Shown here piece after piece: positions 18,114 to 27,257 of a stretch of DNA of 64,000 bases (its first letter is position 1; each line of letters begins with the position of its first letter). This stretch comes from Streptomyces pacificus (lineage in GTDB: Bacteria > Actinomycetota > Actinomycetes > Streptomycetales > Streptomycetaceae), in the NCBI RefSeq assembly GCF_011766325.1, contig NZ_BLLG01000001.1:372001-436000 (forward strand), given 5' to 3'. The notes under the pieces are model-generated. The model was not told the origin of the DNA and ran no database searches. It was given only the letters and a program-made list of their open reading frames with translations. Both the position numbers and the translations under genes were made by a program.

Positions 18114-18479
18114 TGTCACCCTGAAACGGCTGAAAGTCCGGCCATCCGGCAGGGACCTTCATCAAAACCGCCCCGCCACCGGCCCTGGACTGGTCAACTT
18201 TGTCAGAGGGCAAGGCGGGGTTCGGCACCACGACGCATCGACAGGAGGCCGCCGGTGAGACGAGCGCGCCCAGGGGCGGCGCCCCGTGGGACACGGGCAA
18301 CTACGCACACCCGCAGGTCCGTTGGGGAACAGCGTGCCCTGAGCAGTGTGGAAGCGGGCCCCGATCTCGAACGGCCCGCGGAACTCGGCGCCCGGGACGG
18401 CCTCACCCGGGCCGCCGGGACCCGCCGGAAGGAACGCCAGGCAGGCGAGGAAACCGAGCCGCGGGCCGGTGACCGGGCC
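18114..18479. other. Region between proB and a small hypothetical gene
   Basis: 366 bases. The frame of the following gene stays open back to a GTG at 18255, but the translation there is Arg/Ala-rich and looks random. There is an AT-rich patch at 18160-18210 (TTCATCAAAACC, CAACTTTGTCAGAGG) that may hold a promoter. Nothing else is recognised. Confidence 0.4.
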
Positions 18480-18821
18480 GTGTCCCGGCTCTGGCACATC
18501 ACGCTGCGCGTCTCGGGAGCTCGGGCACCGCTGCAGGAGGTCAGGCGGGGGCTGGAGCAGCTCGCCCACGACCACCCGTTCCTGCTGACCAGCCGGTACG
18601 CCGACGACCACGCGGAGATCCGCTACTGGGAAGAGGCCCGGGACCTGCACGACGCCGCCGCGGTCGCCCTGCGGCTGTGGGGCGAGCACCGGTCCACGGC
18701 CAGGCTGCCGCCCTGGGAGATCGTCGGCCTGGAGGTCATCGACCGCGAGACCTACCACCAGCGCATCGCCGAGGGGTACGGGCCGCCCCCGGCCACTCCC
18801 GTCGGAGTGCACCCCTTCTGA
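18480..18821 (+). CDS. Conserved hypothetical protein between proB and proA
   Basis: A 113-residue protein of unknown function beginning [20 protein letters not shown]. It has alternating hydrophobic and charged segments ([29 protein letters not shown]) and ends ATPVGVHPF. No membrane segment or metal motif is visible. The predicted alternation of strands and helices suggests a small ferredoxin-like alpha/beta fold. GTG at 18480 is chosen because the coherent, non-random sequence begins there. The frame is open upstream, so an earlier start cannot be excluded. Its position between two proline-synthesis genes gives no functional proof. Confidence 0.65.
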   Translation: MSRLWHITLRVSGARAPLQEVRRGLEQLAHDHPFLLTSRYADDHAEIRYWEEARDLHDAAAVALRLWGEHRSTARLPPWEIVGLEVIDRETYHQRIAEGYGPPPATPVGVHPF

Positions 18822-19095
18822 CGACGGCGGCCACCGGGGCGTAGGACCGGTGCGTAGGACGGGGCGCAACGACGGGGCGTGGGATGGGGGTAGGGGCAAG
18901 CCGCGTCACCGGCCGGGGCGTCACCGGCGGGCGGGACCGGGGCCGGCCTGGCACCGAGACCGAGCCCGGTCGGCGGAGGCGGTGTCCGGGGGCGGGCCGG
19001 ACGCCACCGGGAGGAAGGCCCCCGCCCCGTACCGGCGCCCGGTCCCTCACGTCTCGCAGTGCGGAATACCTGAGGGATGTCCGCAGCGTGCGCAT

Positions 19096-19101
19096 TACCC
19101 T
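19096..19101 (+). promoter_or_regulatory. -10 box of leaderless proA
   Basis: TACCCT ends 6 bases before the proA ATG at 19108. The same TACCCT-N6/7-start arrangement recurs at 20446, 21329 and 32909. Confidence 0.6.
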
Positions 19102-19107
19102 GCGGTC

Positions 19108-20391
19108 ATGACCTCGCTCTCGCCGTACGACAACCTGACCCCGGTCACCCGTGCCGCCTACCGTGCCCGCGCCGCGGCCACCGACATCGCGCCACTTCCG
19201 CGGGCGGTCAAGGACGACGCCCTGCTGGCGATCGCCGACGCACTCGAGGTGCGCACCAGCGAGATCGTCGAGGCGAACGCCGAGGACATCGCCCGCGCCC
19301 GGGAGGCCGGCACCAGCGAGGCCATCGTCGACCGGCTCACCCTGACCCCGGACCGGGTGCGGGCCGTCGCGGCGGATGTCCGGCATGTCGCCGCGCTGCC
19401 CGATCCGGTCGGCGAGGTCGTCCGCGGCTCCACCCTTCCCAACGGGATCGACCTGCGCCAGGTCCGCGTCCCCCTCGGCGTCGTCGGCATCATCTACGAG
19501 GCCCGGCCGAACGTGACGGTCGACGCCGCCGCGCTGTGCCTCAAGTCCGGCAACGCCGTGCTGCTCCGCGGCTCCTCCTCCGCGTACGCCTCGAACACCG
19601 CCCTGGTGAGGGTGGTACGGGACGCCGTAGGCGGCTCCGGGCTGCCCGCTGACGCCGTACAGCTCGTCCCCGGTGAGAGCCGCGACTCCGTGAGGGAGCT
19701 GATGCGCGCCCGGGGTCTCGTCGACGTCCTCATCCCGCGCGGCGGGGCCTCCCTGATCCGGACCGTGGTCGAGGAGTCCACCGTCCCGGTCATCGAGACC
19801 GGCACCGGCAACTGCCATGTCTACGTCGACGCTCAGGCCGACCTCGACATGGCCGTCGCAATCCTGGTCAACTCCAAGGCCCAGCGGCCCAGCGTCTGCA
19901 ACGCCGCCGAGACTCTCCTGGTCCATCAGGACATCGCCGAGGCATTTCTGCCCCGGGCCCTCGCAGCGCTCGCCGAGGCTGGTGTCACCGTCCACGCCGA
20001 CGAGCGCACCCTCGCGCTCGCTGAGGGCTCCGAGGCCGCGGTGGTGGCCGCCACGGACGAGGACTGGGAGACCGAGTACCTCTCCTACGACATCGCCGCC
20101 GCCGTGGTGGACTCCCTCGACAAGGCCGTGGAGCACATCCGCCTGTGGTCCTCCGGGCACACCGAGGCCATCGTCACCACGTCCCAGGCGGCGGCCCGGC
20201 GCTTCACCCGGCTGGTGGATTCGACGACGGTGGCGGTGAACGCGTCCACCCGCTTCACCGACGGCGGTCAGTTCGGTTTCGGTGCGGAGATCGGGATCTC
20301 CACGCAGAAGCTGCACGCCCGCGGCCCGATGGGTCTGCCGGAGCTGACCTCGACCAAGTACATCGTGACGGGAGACGGTCACACCCGGTGA
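19108..20391 (+). CDS. proA: Gamma-glutamyl phosphate reductase
   Basis: A 427-residue NADPH-dependent enzyme that reduces gamma-glutamyl phosphate to glutamate semialdehyde, the second step to proline. It belongs to the aldehyde dehydrogenase superfamily. [20 protein letters not shown] is the family signature and the catalytic cysteine is in [33 protein letters not shown] is the conserved C-terminal motif. ATG at 19108 gives the normal N-terminus and sits behind a leaderless-type -10 box. The upstream in-frame extension to 18850 is non-conserved. ProB lies 1 kb upstream on the same strand. Confidence 0.98.
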   Translation: MTSLSPYDNLTPVTRAAYRARAAATDIAPLPRAVKDDALLAIADALEVRTSEIVEANAEDIARAREAGTSEAIVDRLTLTPDRVRAVAADVRHVAALPDPVGEVVRGSTLPNGIDLRQVRVPLGVVGIIYEARPNVTVDAAALCLKSGNAVLLRGSSSAYASNTALVRVVRDAVGGSGLPADAVQLVPGESRDSVRELMRARGLVDVLIPRGGASLIRTVVEESTVPVIETGTGNCHVYVDAQADLDMAVAILVNSKAQRPSVCNAAETLLVHQDIAEAFLPRALAALAEAGVTVHADERTLALAEGSEAAVVAATDEDWETEYLSYDIAAAVVDSLDKAVEHIRLWSSGHTEAIVTTSQAAARRFTRLVDSTTVAVNASTRFTDGGQFGFGAEIGISTQKLHARGPMGLPELTSTKYIVTGDGHTR

Positions 20392-20445
20392 CGGCCGGGT
20401 GTGGCCGGGTGCCCCCACTCCCTGACGAAATCCCACGCCCAGGTC

Positions 20446-20451
20446 TACCCT
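20446..20451 (+). promoter_or_regulatory. -10 box of a leaderless membrane-protein gene
   Basis: TACCCT followed by 6 bases and GTG at 20458; no ribosome-binding site. Confidence 0.6.
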
Positions 20452-20457
20452 GAAGGC

Positions 20458-21066
20458 GTGCCGGACGACGTGGGGGGCAGGCCGTTCCCGGACGGCTGGG
20501 AGCCTGACGACGACCGCGGAGGCGCGGACCAGGACTTCGCCTCCGTGGTGTTCGACGAGGACTTCGTCCGGGCGGCGGAGGTCCATGAACCGAGTGCCGT
20601 GGAGCGGCTGCTCGCCGCCGCACAGGCCCGCGCCGAGGCCGAGGCGGCTCGCGCCCGATCGGGCCTCGCCCCCACCGACGACGAGTTCTGCGACGACGGC
20701 CGCGGCCCTGGCGGTGGATACGGCCGGGAGCGTGACCCCGGCGACATCGACCCCGACGGTCTCGACGGCTACGCCGACCCCTACGGGCCACACGGCGGCG
20801 CACTGAGGCCCTACCGGGGCTCCGCCCGCTGGCACCGTCCGGTCGCCTGGGTCCTCGCCGTGGTGATGGGCGTCGGCATGGTGGCCCTGGCCTTCACGGC
20901 CGTGTACCGGGGAGCGTCGGGAGGCAGCCAGGACCGGGTGCCCACACCGACCACCAGCGGCGTCGACATGCCGGGCGGGGGCATCGTCCCGGAGCGTGTG
21001 GCGAGCCCGTCCGCGTCGGCGGAGTACTCCGCGCCGGCCGTCTCCGCGGTTCCCCGCACGCGCTGA
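20458..21066 (+). CDS. Single-pass membrane protein, acidic N-terminus
   Basis: A 202-residue unknown. Residues 1-115 are acidic and cytoplasmic-looking, with the motif FASVVFDEDFVRAAEVHEP (about 23-41) and an Ala/Glu/Arg helix (RLLAAAQARAEAEAAR). One membrane helix follows at about 127-149 (VAWVLAVVMGVGMVALAFTA), then a short Ser/Pro/Thr tail outside. The next gene repeats the SVVFDE-FVRAA motif followed by one membrane helix, so the two are diverged paralogues. The last 46 codons, with the stop and 57 downstream bases, are duplicated perfectly at 21122. Start GTG 20458 sits behind TACCCT. The location near LCP and M48 genes suggests an envelope role, but the function is unknown. Confidence 0.75.
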   Translation: MPDDVGGRPFPDGWEPDDDRGGADQDFASVVFDEDFVRAAEVHEPSAVERLLAAAQARAEAEAARARSGLAPTDDEFCDDGRGPGGGYGRERDPGDIDPDGLDGYADPYGPHGGALRPYRGSARWHRPVAWVLAVVMGVGMVALAFTAVYRGASGGSQDRVPTPTTSGVDMPGGGIVPERVASPSASAEYSAPAVSAVPRTR

Positions 21067-21321
21067 CCGGGCCCGCCCCGGCGAGGGCGCCCCGGCATCC
21101 GGTGCCGCGCTCACGCGGACCGCAGCCAGGACCGGGTGCCCACACCGACCACCAGCGGCGTCGACATGCCGGGCGGGGGCATCGTCCCGGAGCGTGTGGC
21201 GAGCCCGTCCGCGTCGGCGGAGTACTCCGCGCCGGCCGTCTCCGCGGTTCCCCGCACGCGCTGACCGGGCCCGCCCCGGCGAGGGCGCCCCGGCATCCGG
21301 TGCCGCGCTCACGCGGACCGC
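20924..21321. repeat. Perfect 198-bp tandem duplication covering a gene 3' end
   Basis: Bases 20924-21121 and 21122-21319 are identical at every position read, and identity continues 2 bases further (GC). The unit holds the last 46 codons of the upstream membrane-protein gene, its TGA and the following intergenic bases. The period is a multiple of three, so the second copy keeps the frame but is cut off by the first copy's stop. Zero divergence means either a very recent event or an assembly error. Confidence 0.95.
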
Positions 21322-21328
21322 CCGGGCC

Positions 21329-21334
21329 TACCCT
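21329..21334 (+). promoter_or_regulatory. -10 box of leaderless membrane-protein gene
   Basis: TACCCT followed by 7 bases and ATG at 21342. It lies just outside the second duplication copy, so the promoter is intact. Confidence 0.6.
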
Positions 21335-21341
21335 GGAAGGT

Positions 21342-22442
21342 ATGGCAGGGCGTGGAGACCCACCTGAGGGGACACCCGAGGGGCTCCCCGGCGGCGAAGA
21401 CGACGAGTACCGCTCGGTCGTGTTCGACGAATCATTCGTCCGCGCCGCCCGCCTCCAGGAGTTCTCGGCGCAGGAGCGGATGGGAGACCACGCCAGGGCC
21501 GTCCGCAGCCGACCCGGATGGGGGCTGCGCAACGGGCCCCGGCACTTCCTGGTGCTGGTGCTGCTGATCGCCATGGCCTTCGGTGCCGTCCTCTACATGG
21601 GTGCGCGCCATCCCTACCGGCCGCCCGAGAGCCGGCCCGTCCAGGCGCTGCGGAGCACCGTCGTGCCGCTCGCCCCCGAGGGAACCGTGCCGGGCGGTGA
21701 TCCGGCCGGCCTGTACGCCCGCAGCCCCGCGGCGGACTTCCGCACCGGAGCCGCCGGCATCACCCTTCCGGCCGTACGGCACACCAGGAACTTCTCCGAC
21801 GGCCAGGTGATGACCGCGCTGACCGTTGCCAAGGACTATCTGGTGGAGTCCTCCGTCGACCCCGCCGTCCTCGGGCAGGGCACCGTACGGCCGGTGCGGG
21901 TGCTGCTCGACCCGGGCCAGCTGGCCCAGTTCGACCGGTCGATGAACGAACCCGAGGACGACGGCCGCCACGCGGCGACCGGCTGGCTCGTCCGCTTCGA
22001 CCCCGACCGCGTCGCGCTGGCCGGCCCGGAGGTACGGGTCCGCGGCTCACTGGCCTTCGCCGAGGCCGGCCCCGACGCGCTGGAGGTGACCGCTGACCAC
22101 ACCTTCGCCTACACGGTGCGCCCGGCCGGGGCGGGAGGGGGCGCGACCGCCGCCGCGGACGGCCCGACCGCGGACGGGGCCTCCCTCTTCACCGTGCGGC
22201 GTCAGCTGCACTTCCGGTTCGACCGCGACGACCTGCGCGCCCACCGGGCCGAGCTGCTGTTCAGTCACACGGAGGCGGGCCCGATGTCCTGCTCGGCCGA
22301 CGCTGCCGCCGTGATGCAGCCGCTGCTGGCCGGCCAGCGGGCGACCGGCAAGGGACCGGCCGGGACCGACCCGTACCAATCCGGCCGCGCCGCAGCGGCG
22401 GTCTGCGGGACCCTCTCGAGCGCCGGTCAGCCGCCGCGCTGA
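21342..22442 (+). CDS. Single-pass membrane protein with large extracytoplasmic domain
   Basis: A 366-residue unknown. The cytoplasmic N-terminus has YRSVVFDESFVRAARLQEFS, paralogous to the preceding gene, then one membrane helix (about 67-89, HFLVLVLLIAMAFGAVLYMG). The roughly 275-residue outside domain has alternating beta-like segments, including FSDGQVMTALTVAKDYLVES, and two late cysteines (SCSADAA, AVCGTL) that could form a disulfide. No catalytic motif is seen. ATG at 21342 sits behind TACCCT. The stop overlaps the convergent M48 protease gene by 16 bases. An envelope-associated or sporulation-related scaffold is possible but unproven. Confidence 0.8.
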   Translation: MAGRGDPPEGTPEGLPGGEDDEYRSVVFDESFVRAARLQEFSAQERMGDHARAVRSRPGWGLRNGPRHFLVLVLLIAMAFGAVLYMGARHPYRPPESRPVQALRSTVVPLAPEGTVPGGDPAGLYARSPAADFRTGAAGITLPAVRHTRNFSDGQVMTALTVAKDYLVESSVDPAVLGQGTVRPVRVLLDPGQLAQFDRSMNEPEDDGRHAATGWLVRFDPDRVALAGPEVRVRGSLAFAEAGPDALEVTADHTFAYTVRPAGAGGGATAAADGPTADGASLFTVRRQLHFRFDRDDLRAHRAELLFSHTEAGPMSCSADAAAVMQPLLAGQRATGKGPAGTDPYQSGRAAAAVCGTLSSAGQPPR

Positions 22443-23551
22443 CCCGTCGCCTCCGGCCCGTCATCCCCGGGACCGGTTCCTCTGTCCCCCGGGCCGCTTC
22501 CGCCACCGCCGCCGCGGCTCCCGCCGGACGCGGCCCCGGTGAACCTGTCGCGCAGCCGGCCGCCCAGATCCCCCGCGCCGCCGGCTATGTCCCCCACCAG
22601 CTTCATCAGCGGGTCCTTGCTGCCGCGCACCGAGTCCGCGTAGTGCGAGGCGGACTCGCGGAACGAATCGGTGACGGAGGCGTCCCCGTCCTCCGTGCGC
22701 CGCGGGTAGTGACCGTCCATGATCCGCTGGTAGTCGCGGCTCTCCGCCCACTTCTTCAGCTCGGCGGCGCGCACGGTGGTGAACGGGTGCGTCCTCGGCA
22801 GCATGTTGAGGATCTTCAGCACCGAGTCCCGCAGGTCGCCCCCTGCCTCGTACTCCTCGGCCTGCTCCAGGAAGGAGTCCACGTTCATCTCGTGGAGATG
22901 GTTGCCACCGGCGATCTTCATCAGACCCCGCATCGAGGCCTGCAGATCCTGGCCCACCAGGAGCCCGGCCCGGTCCGCGGACAGCTCGGACTTGCGGAAC
23001 CACTCCCGCAGCGCGGTCACGATCGCCATGACGGCCATGTTGCCCAGCGGGATCCAGGCCACCTTCACCGCGAGACTGGTGAGGAACAGCAGGATCGTGC
23101 GGTAGACGGAGTGGCCGGACAGGGCGTGCCCCACCTCGTGGCCCACGACCGCCCGCATCTCCTCCTCGTCGAGCAGTTCCACCAGACCGGTGGTGACCGT
23201 GATGATCGGCTCGTCCAGGCCGATGCACATGGCGTTCGGCTTCGGGTCCTGAGTGACGTACATCTGCGGGACCTTCTCCAGGTCCAGGATGTAGCAGGCG
23301 TCGCGCAGCATCGTGTGCAGGTGCGCGAACTGGGTCTCGCTCACCCGCACCGAGTCGGACAGGAACAGCAGCCGCAGGCTGCGCTCCGGGAGCAGTCCGC
23401 TGAGCGCCTTGAACACGGTGTCGAACCCGCTCAGCCTGCGCAGGGCGACCAGCGCCGAACGGTCCGCCGGGTGCTCGTACGCACGCGAGGAGATTCCCGG
23501 GAAGCGTGTGCGGCGCCTGCCCGGCACGTTCTCGGAACTGCGGTCGGTCAT
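22427..23551 (-). CDS. M48 family zinc metalloprotease (HtpX/Ste24-like)
   Basis: A 374-residue membrane metalloprotease. The zinc motif is HEVGH at about residues 138-142 ([14 protein letters not shown]), with the third ligand probably in the [10 protein letters not shown] segment. One or two hydrophobic segments follow the motif ([29 protein letters not shown]). The N-terminal 110 residues resemble the M48 pre-domain with [20 protein letters not shown]. The tail is Gly/Ser-rich. Members degrade damaged membrane proteins or process exported ones. It is transcribed toward the preceding envelope genes and overlaps the end of one. ATG at 23551 is used; a TSS signal is not obvious. Confidence 0.9.
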   Translation of the reverse strand: MTDRSSENVPGRRRTRFPGISSRAYEHPADRSALVALRRLSGFDTVFKALSGLLPERSLRLLFLSDSVRVSETQFAHLHTMLRDACYILDLEKVPQMYVTQDPKPNAMCIGLDEPIITVTTGLVELLDEEEMRAVVGHEVGHALSGHSVYRTILLFLTSLAVKVAWIPLGNMAVMAIVTALREWFRKSELSADRAGLLVGQDLQASMRGLMKIAGGNHLHEMNVDSFLEQAEEYEAGGDLRDSVLKILNMLPRTHPFTTVRAAELKKWAESRDYQRIMDGHYPRRTEDGDASVTDSFRESASHYADSVRGSKDPLMKLVGDIAGGAGDLGGRLRDRFTGAASGGSRGGGGGSGPGDRGTGPGDDGPEATGQRGG

Positions 23552-23833
23552 GGTGCCCCCTGGCCTCTCGACACGTCCTGCCGTCGTCAGGGGACGTGCC
23601 CCGTCCCCCTGACAGACCCCACACTAAGCGCTGCGGTCTCTCTGCGGCGGGGCCTGTGGACAACTCCGCCCGGGCCCGGTCCCACCGGGCGGCGACCGCC
23701 CGGTGGGGCGCCGCACCCGGCCGGCGACCGGGGGCCGGCCGAGTCGACCGAGTCGGGGTGAGCGTGCCCGGAGCGCCCGCATACGATGTGTCCGAAGTCT
23801 CCGCTCCGACTCCGAGAATAGGGCCTGCAGAAG

Positions 23834-23995
23834 ATGAGTCTCACCAGCACCGCCGCCACCCTGGTCACTCTCGCCGAGGACGCCGAGCACGGTGGCAGCC
23901 ACCAAAGCCTCAGCGCCTACCTCACCGGTTTCGGCGCGCTGGGCGCGCTGCTCCTGCTGCTGTGGATCACCACCCGCTTCAACCGCGACCGCTGA
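23834..23995 (+). CDS. Small membrane protein upstream of nadD
   Basis: A 53-residue protein with one strongly hydrophobic segment (about residues 28-46, [19 protein letters not shown]) and the charged end TTRFNRDR. The N-terminal half is polar ([11 protein letters not shown]). ATG at 23834 follows GCAGAAG. Similar tiny proteins lie before nadD in other streptomycetes as far as I recall. Function unknown; its orientation puts the basic tail in the cytoplasm. Confidence 0.7.
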   Translation: MSLTSTAATLVTLAEDAEHGGSHQSLSAYLTGFGALGALLLLLWITTRFNRDR

Positions 23996-24019
23996 GCCGG
24001 ATCCGAACGGCAGTGCCAG

Positions 24020-24025
24020 TAGGCT
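24020..24025 (+). promoter_or_regulatory. -10 box before nadD
   Basis: TAGGCT ends 8 bases before ATG 24034, giving a leaderless or nearly leaderless transcript. Confidence 0.45.
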
Positions 24026-24033
24026 CTGCACGC

Positions 24034-24654
24034 ATGGGACAGCAGGAAGTGCCTACGGCCGGCCGCGGCAAGCGCCGACTCGGCGTCATGGGCGGGACGT
24101 TCGACCCGGTCCACCACGGACACCTGGTGGCCGCCAGCGAGGTGGCGGCCCTGTTCCACCTCGACGAGGTGGTGTTCGTACCGACCGGACAGCCGTGGCA
24201 GAAGGGGCACAAGGCGGTGTCGCCTGCCGAGGACCGCTATCTGATGACGGTCATCGCCACGGCTTCCAACCCGCAGTTCTCCGTCAGCCGCATCGACATC
24301 GACCGCGGCGGGCCGACGTACACCATCGACACCCTCCGGGACCTGCGGGCGCTCAACACCGATGCGGAGCTCTTCTTCATCACCGGGGCCGACGCGCTCT
24401 CCCAGATCCTCACCTGGCGGGATGCCGAGGAGTTGTTCTCCCTCGCGCACTTCATCGGCGTGACCCGGCCGGGTCACGACCTGACGGACGACGGGCTCCC
24501 CAAGGGAGGCGTCTCCCTGGTGGAGGTGCCCGCGCTGGCGATCTCGTCCACCGACTGCCGCGCGAGGGTCGCGCAGGGCGATCCGGTCTGGTATCTGGTG
24601 CCGGACGGTGTGGTGCGCTACATCGACAAGCGCCAGTTGTACCGCGGCGAGTAG
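24034..24654 (+). CDS. nadD: Nicotinate-nucleotide adenylyltransferase
   Basis: A 206-residue enzyme that adenylates nicotinate mononucleotide to deamido-NAD in NAD biosynthesis. The nucleotidyltransferase motif [15 protein letters not shown] (about residue 20) and the C-terminal ISSTDCR (ISSTxxR) are both present, with FITGADAL in the substrate-binding region. Length is normal. ATG at 24034 is chosen from the conserved start and the -10 box; the frame is open far upstream without conservation. The LCP gene begins 19 bases after its stop, so the two are probably co-transcribed. Confidence 0.97.
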   Translation: MGQQEVPTAGRGKRRLGVMGGTFDPVHHGHLVAASEVAALFHLDEVVFVPTGQPWQKGHKAVSPAEDRYLMTVIATASNPQFSVSRIDIDRGGPTYTIDTLRDLRALNTDAELFFITGADALSQILTWRDAEELFSLAHFIGVTRPGHDLTDDGLPKGGVSLVEVPALAISSTDCRARVAQGDPVWYLVPDGVVRYIDKRQLYRGE

Positions 24655-24673
24655 GCCACGGAGAGGGGCACCG

Positions 24674-26497
24674 GTGAACGACCAGCAGTACCCGTACGAC
24701 CCGTACGATGCGGACCCCCCGCAGCAGCCGCAGATCGTCGGCTACGACGCGTACGGGCAGCCGGTCTACCAGCAGCTCCGGCACGTCCCGCAGTCCCACG
24801 GCCACGACGCGTACGGCCGGTACTCCCCGGACCCGAACGGACCGCAGCACGAGCCGCAGCAGTCCCCGGCCTCCCCCGGGTACGGCTACGAGCCCTACGT
24901 CCAGCCCTGGCAGCAGACACAGGCCACGCAGCAGCCGGAGCAGCAGACGCGGCCGTACGATTTCTACGGCCGGGAGCAACCGCCCCAGGACGGCCACGAC
25001 CTCGGTCCCGGGTACCACCACGGCTACGGCCCAGGCCACGACGGCCCAGGCCACGAAGCGGGCCCGGGGGCTCCCGCGGGCACCGGTCCGCAGGGGAGCC
25101 TGCCGTCCCAGCAGCCCGCCTTCCCCCAGCGGCCCCCCGCCCCGCAGTCGCACGGCGAGCACCGCGATCCCGCCCCGGCCGGGCCGGACCTGGGCGGCCA
25201 GGCCCTGCCCGGGCAGCGCCGTGCCCCGGCCGGTGCCGACGGCGAGTACCGCACCGAGCAGTTCTCCTTCGTCGAGGAGCCGGACGGCGACTCCGAGGAC
25301 GTCATCGACTGGCTCAAGTTCACCGAGAGCCGGTCCGAGCGCCGGGAGGAGGCGAAACGGCGCGGTCGCCACCGGATCGTGGCACTCGCCGCCGTCCTCT
25401 CCCTCACCGTCGCCGGCGGCGCCGGTTACCTCTGGTACGCGGGCAAGCTGCCCGGCACCCCCGACCCCGGGGGCGCACAGACCACCGCGACCGGTTCGCA
25501 GAAGCGGGACGTGATCGTGCTCCACCTCCACAACACCAGGCAGGAGGGCACGTCGACCGCCCTCCTCGTGGACAACGCCACCACCGGGCAGGGCACCACC
25601 GTGCTGCTGCCGAACGCGCTGTCCGTCGCCGACGACGAGGGGGTCGCCACCACCCTCGGCAAGTCCGTCGACGAGGACGGCACCACCGGCACACGCGAGG
25701 CCGTCGGCACCCTGCTCGGCACCCGGGTCACCGGTACCTGGCGCCTGGACACCCCTTACCTGGAGAACCTCGTCGAGCTGGTCGGCGGTATCGACATCAC
25801 CACCGATACGGCCGTACCAGGGGCGCAGAAGGGCGACGCGCCCCTGGTACGGCAGGGTGAGAACCAGACGCTCAACGGGCGCTCGGCCGTCGCCTACGCC
25901 ACCTACCGCGCCCCCGCGGAGGCGGAGGCCGAGCAGTTGCAGCGATTCGGCCAGGTCGTGTACGGCGTGCTGCGGAAGATGCCGAGCGACGCCGGCGCCG
26001 CCACGGTGACCGTCGAGACCCTGGCCCAGATCCTCGACCCGTCGCTGCCCGAGAAGGACCTCGGAGCGTCGCTCGCCAGGCTCGCCGAGCGCGCCAAGGG
26101 CGGCGACTACCAGACCGCCGTGCTGCCCGTCCAGGACGACGGCACGCTCAGCCGGGACGTCGCCGACGGTCTGGTGAAGGACGTCCTTGGCGGCCGCGTC
26201 AGCGCACCGGAGCAGGGCGGGGCGGTCCGGGTGGCCGTCCGCGACGGCAGCGGCGGCGACGGCGCCACCGAGAGCACCAGGATCGTCCTGGTGAACGGCG
26301 GATACGCCTTCGTTGACGGGGGCAGGGCCGACCCCGGGCCGTCGACGCGGGTCGTCTACGGCGACGCGGCGCAGCAGCAGAACGCCGTGGAGGTCGCCAA
26401 GACCCTGGGCCTGGACGAGACCGCGGTCGCGAAGGGCGAGGCGGCCCCGAACGCCGACGTGCTGGTCGTTCTCGGCCAGGACTACGAGCCCCGGTGA
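24674..26497 (+). CDS. Divergent LCP (LytR-CpsA-Psr) family protein with PY-rich cytoplasmic region
   Basis: A 607-residue type II membrane protein. Residues 1-200 are low-complexity, rich in Tyr, Pro, Gln and His (YPYDPYDADPPQQPQ, GYDAYGQPVYQQ). A transmembrane helix lies at about 234-254. The outside part has an LCP domain (about 280-440): RDVIVLHLHN, LENLVELVGGIDI and LNGRSAVAYATYRAP with LQRFGQVV match the family order. A LytR C-terminal domain follows (VRVAVRDGSGG to the end). LCP proteins ligate wall teichoic acids or other glycans to peptidoglycan. It corresponds in position to S. coelicolor PdtA (SCO2578) as I remember it. The usual N-terminal R-x-D-S/T motif is only partly kept. GTG at 24674 follows GAGAGGGG. 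Confidence 0.82.
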   Translation: MNDQQYPYDPYDADPPQQPQIVGYDAYGQPVYQQLRHVPQSHGHDAYGRYSPDPNGPQHEPQQSPASPGYGYEPYVQPWQQTQATQQPEQQTRPYDFYGREQPPQDGHDLGPGYHHGYGPGHDGPGHEAGPGAPAGTGPQGSLPSQQPAFPQRPPAPQSHGEHRDPAPAGPDLGGQALPGQRRAPAGADGEYRTEQFSFVEEPDGDSEDVIDWLKFTESRSERREEAKRRGRHRIVALAAVLSLTVAGGAGYLWYAGKLPGTPDPGGAQTTATGSQKRDVIVLHLHNTRQEGTSTALLVDNATTGQGTTVLLPNALSVADDEGVATTLGKSVDEDGTTGTREAVGTLLGTRVTGTWRLDTPYLENLVELVGGIDITTDTAVPGAQKGDAPLVRQGENQTLNGRSAVAYATYRAPAEAEAEQLQRFGQVVYGVLRKMPSDAGAATVTVETLAQILDPSLPEKDLGASLARLAERAKGGDYQTAVLPVQDDGTLSRDVADGLVKDVLGGRVSAPEQGGAVRVAVRDGSGGDGATESTRIVLVNGGYAFVDGGRADPGPSTRVVYGDAAQQQNAVEVAKTLGLDETAVAKGEAAPNADVLVVLGQDYEPR

Positions 26498-26822
26498 GCC
26501 GACGGGGCCTGCGAGCGGGGTGCCGGGGCCGCCCGCGGTCCCGGGTGATCGGGTGAGCGACCCGGGTGCGACGTGTCCGCGCGCTGCGGGCCCTCCCGTC
26601 CCTGCGCCCTCCCGTCCCTGCGCCCTCCCGTCCCTGCGCCCTCCCGTCCCTTCCGCGCCGCCTGTTTGTGCCGCCCTTCCGTGCCGCCCGTCTGTGCGGT
26701 CCGTCCGTGTGGTCCGGAGGGACGCGGGCCGGGCGAGCGCCGTCCCGCGGTGAATTGCCGCGTGGGCCGTCCGCGGTCCGTGAGACCCTGTAAGGGTTCC
26801 GACCACCGACGAAAGCCTGCTT
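26498..26822. other. Intergenic region with 16-bp tandem repeat
   Basis: 325 bases without a gene. It holds a 16-bp repeat (26591-26650) and CCGTCTGTGCGGTCC-like repeats to 26715. A TAAGGGT sequence near 26791 could be part of the rsfS promoter. Confidence 0.55.
26591..26650. repeat. 16-bp tandem repeat, 3.75 copies
   Basis: Exact copies of CCCTCCCGTCCCTGCG at 26591, 26607 and 26623, and 12 bases of a fourth at 26639. Intergenic. Confidence 0.9.
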
Positions 26823-27257
26823 GTGACCGCTACGGACCGTTCCCTCGAGCTCATCGACGTCGCCGCACAGGCGGCGGCGGACAAGCTCGCGCACGACATC
26901 ATCGCCTACGACGTCAGCGAAGTGCTGTCGATCACCGACGCGTTCCTGCTCGCCTCCGCCCCGAGTGACCGCCAGGTCAAGTCGATCGTGGACGAGATCG
27001 AGGAGAAGCTGCTCAAGGAGCTGGGCGCCAAGCCCGTGCGCCGCGAGGGCGACCGTGACGCGCGCTGGATCCTGCTCGACTACGTCGATGTCGTGGTCCA
27101 CGTCCAGCACAGCGAGGAGCGGGTCTTCTACGCCCTGGAGCGGCTGTGGAAGGACTGCCCGGAGCTTCCGCTGCCCGAGGACGCCGCGAAGACCCGGGGC
27201 AGGGCCGAGGAGCACGCCAGGCTCACCGGCAGTGGATCGGACGGTGAGCTGAGCTGA
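26823..27257 (+). CDS. rsfS: Ribosome silencing factor RsfS
   Basis: A 144-residue member of the RsfS/Iojap family, which binds L14 and blocks subunit joining in slow growth. Core motifs ISEVLSITDAFLLAS-type (here VSEVLSITDAFLLA), EGDRDARWILLDYVDVVVHV and RVFYALERLW are intact. GTG at 26823 is preceded by GAAAG at 26811-26815. Its stop codon TGA (27255-27257) overlaps the apparent CTG start of the next gene. The conserved order nadD-LCP-rsfS-phosphatase supports the call. Confidence 0.96.
   Translation: MTATDRSLELIDVAAQAAADKLAHDIIAYDVSEVLSITDAFLLASAPSDRQVKSIVDEIEEKLLKELGAKPVRREGDRDARWILLDYVDVVVHVQHSEERVFYALERLWKDCPELPLPEDAAKTRGRAEEHARLTGSGSDGELS

Noticed and set aside
21122..21319. Second copy of the duplicated segment as a separate gene
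   Set aside because: It has no start codon with a ribosome-binding site or -10 box of its own and encodes only a C-terminal tail.
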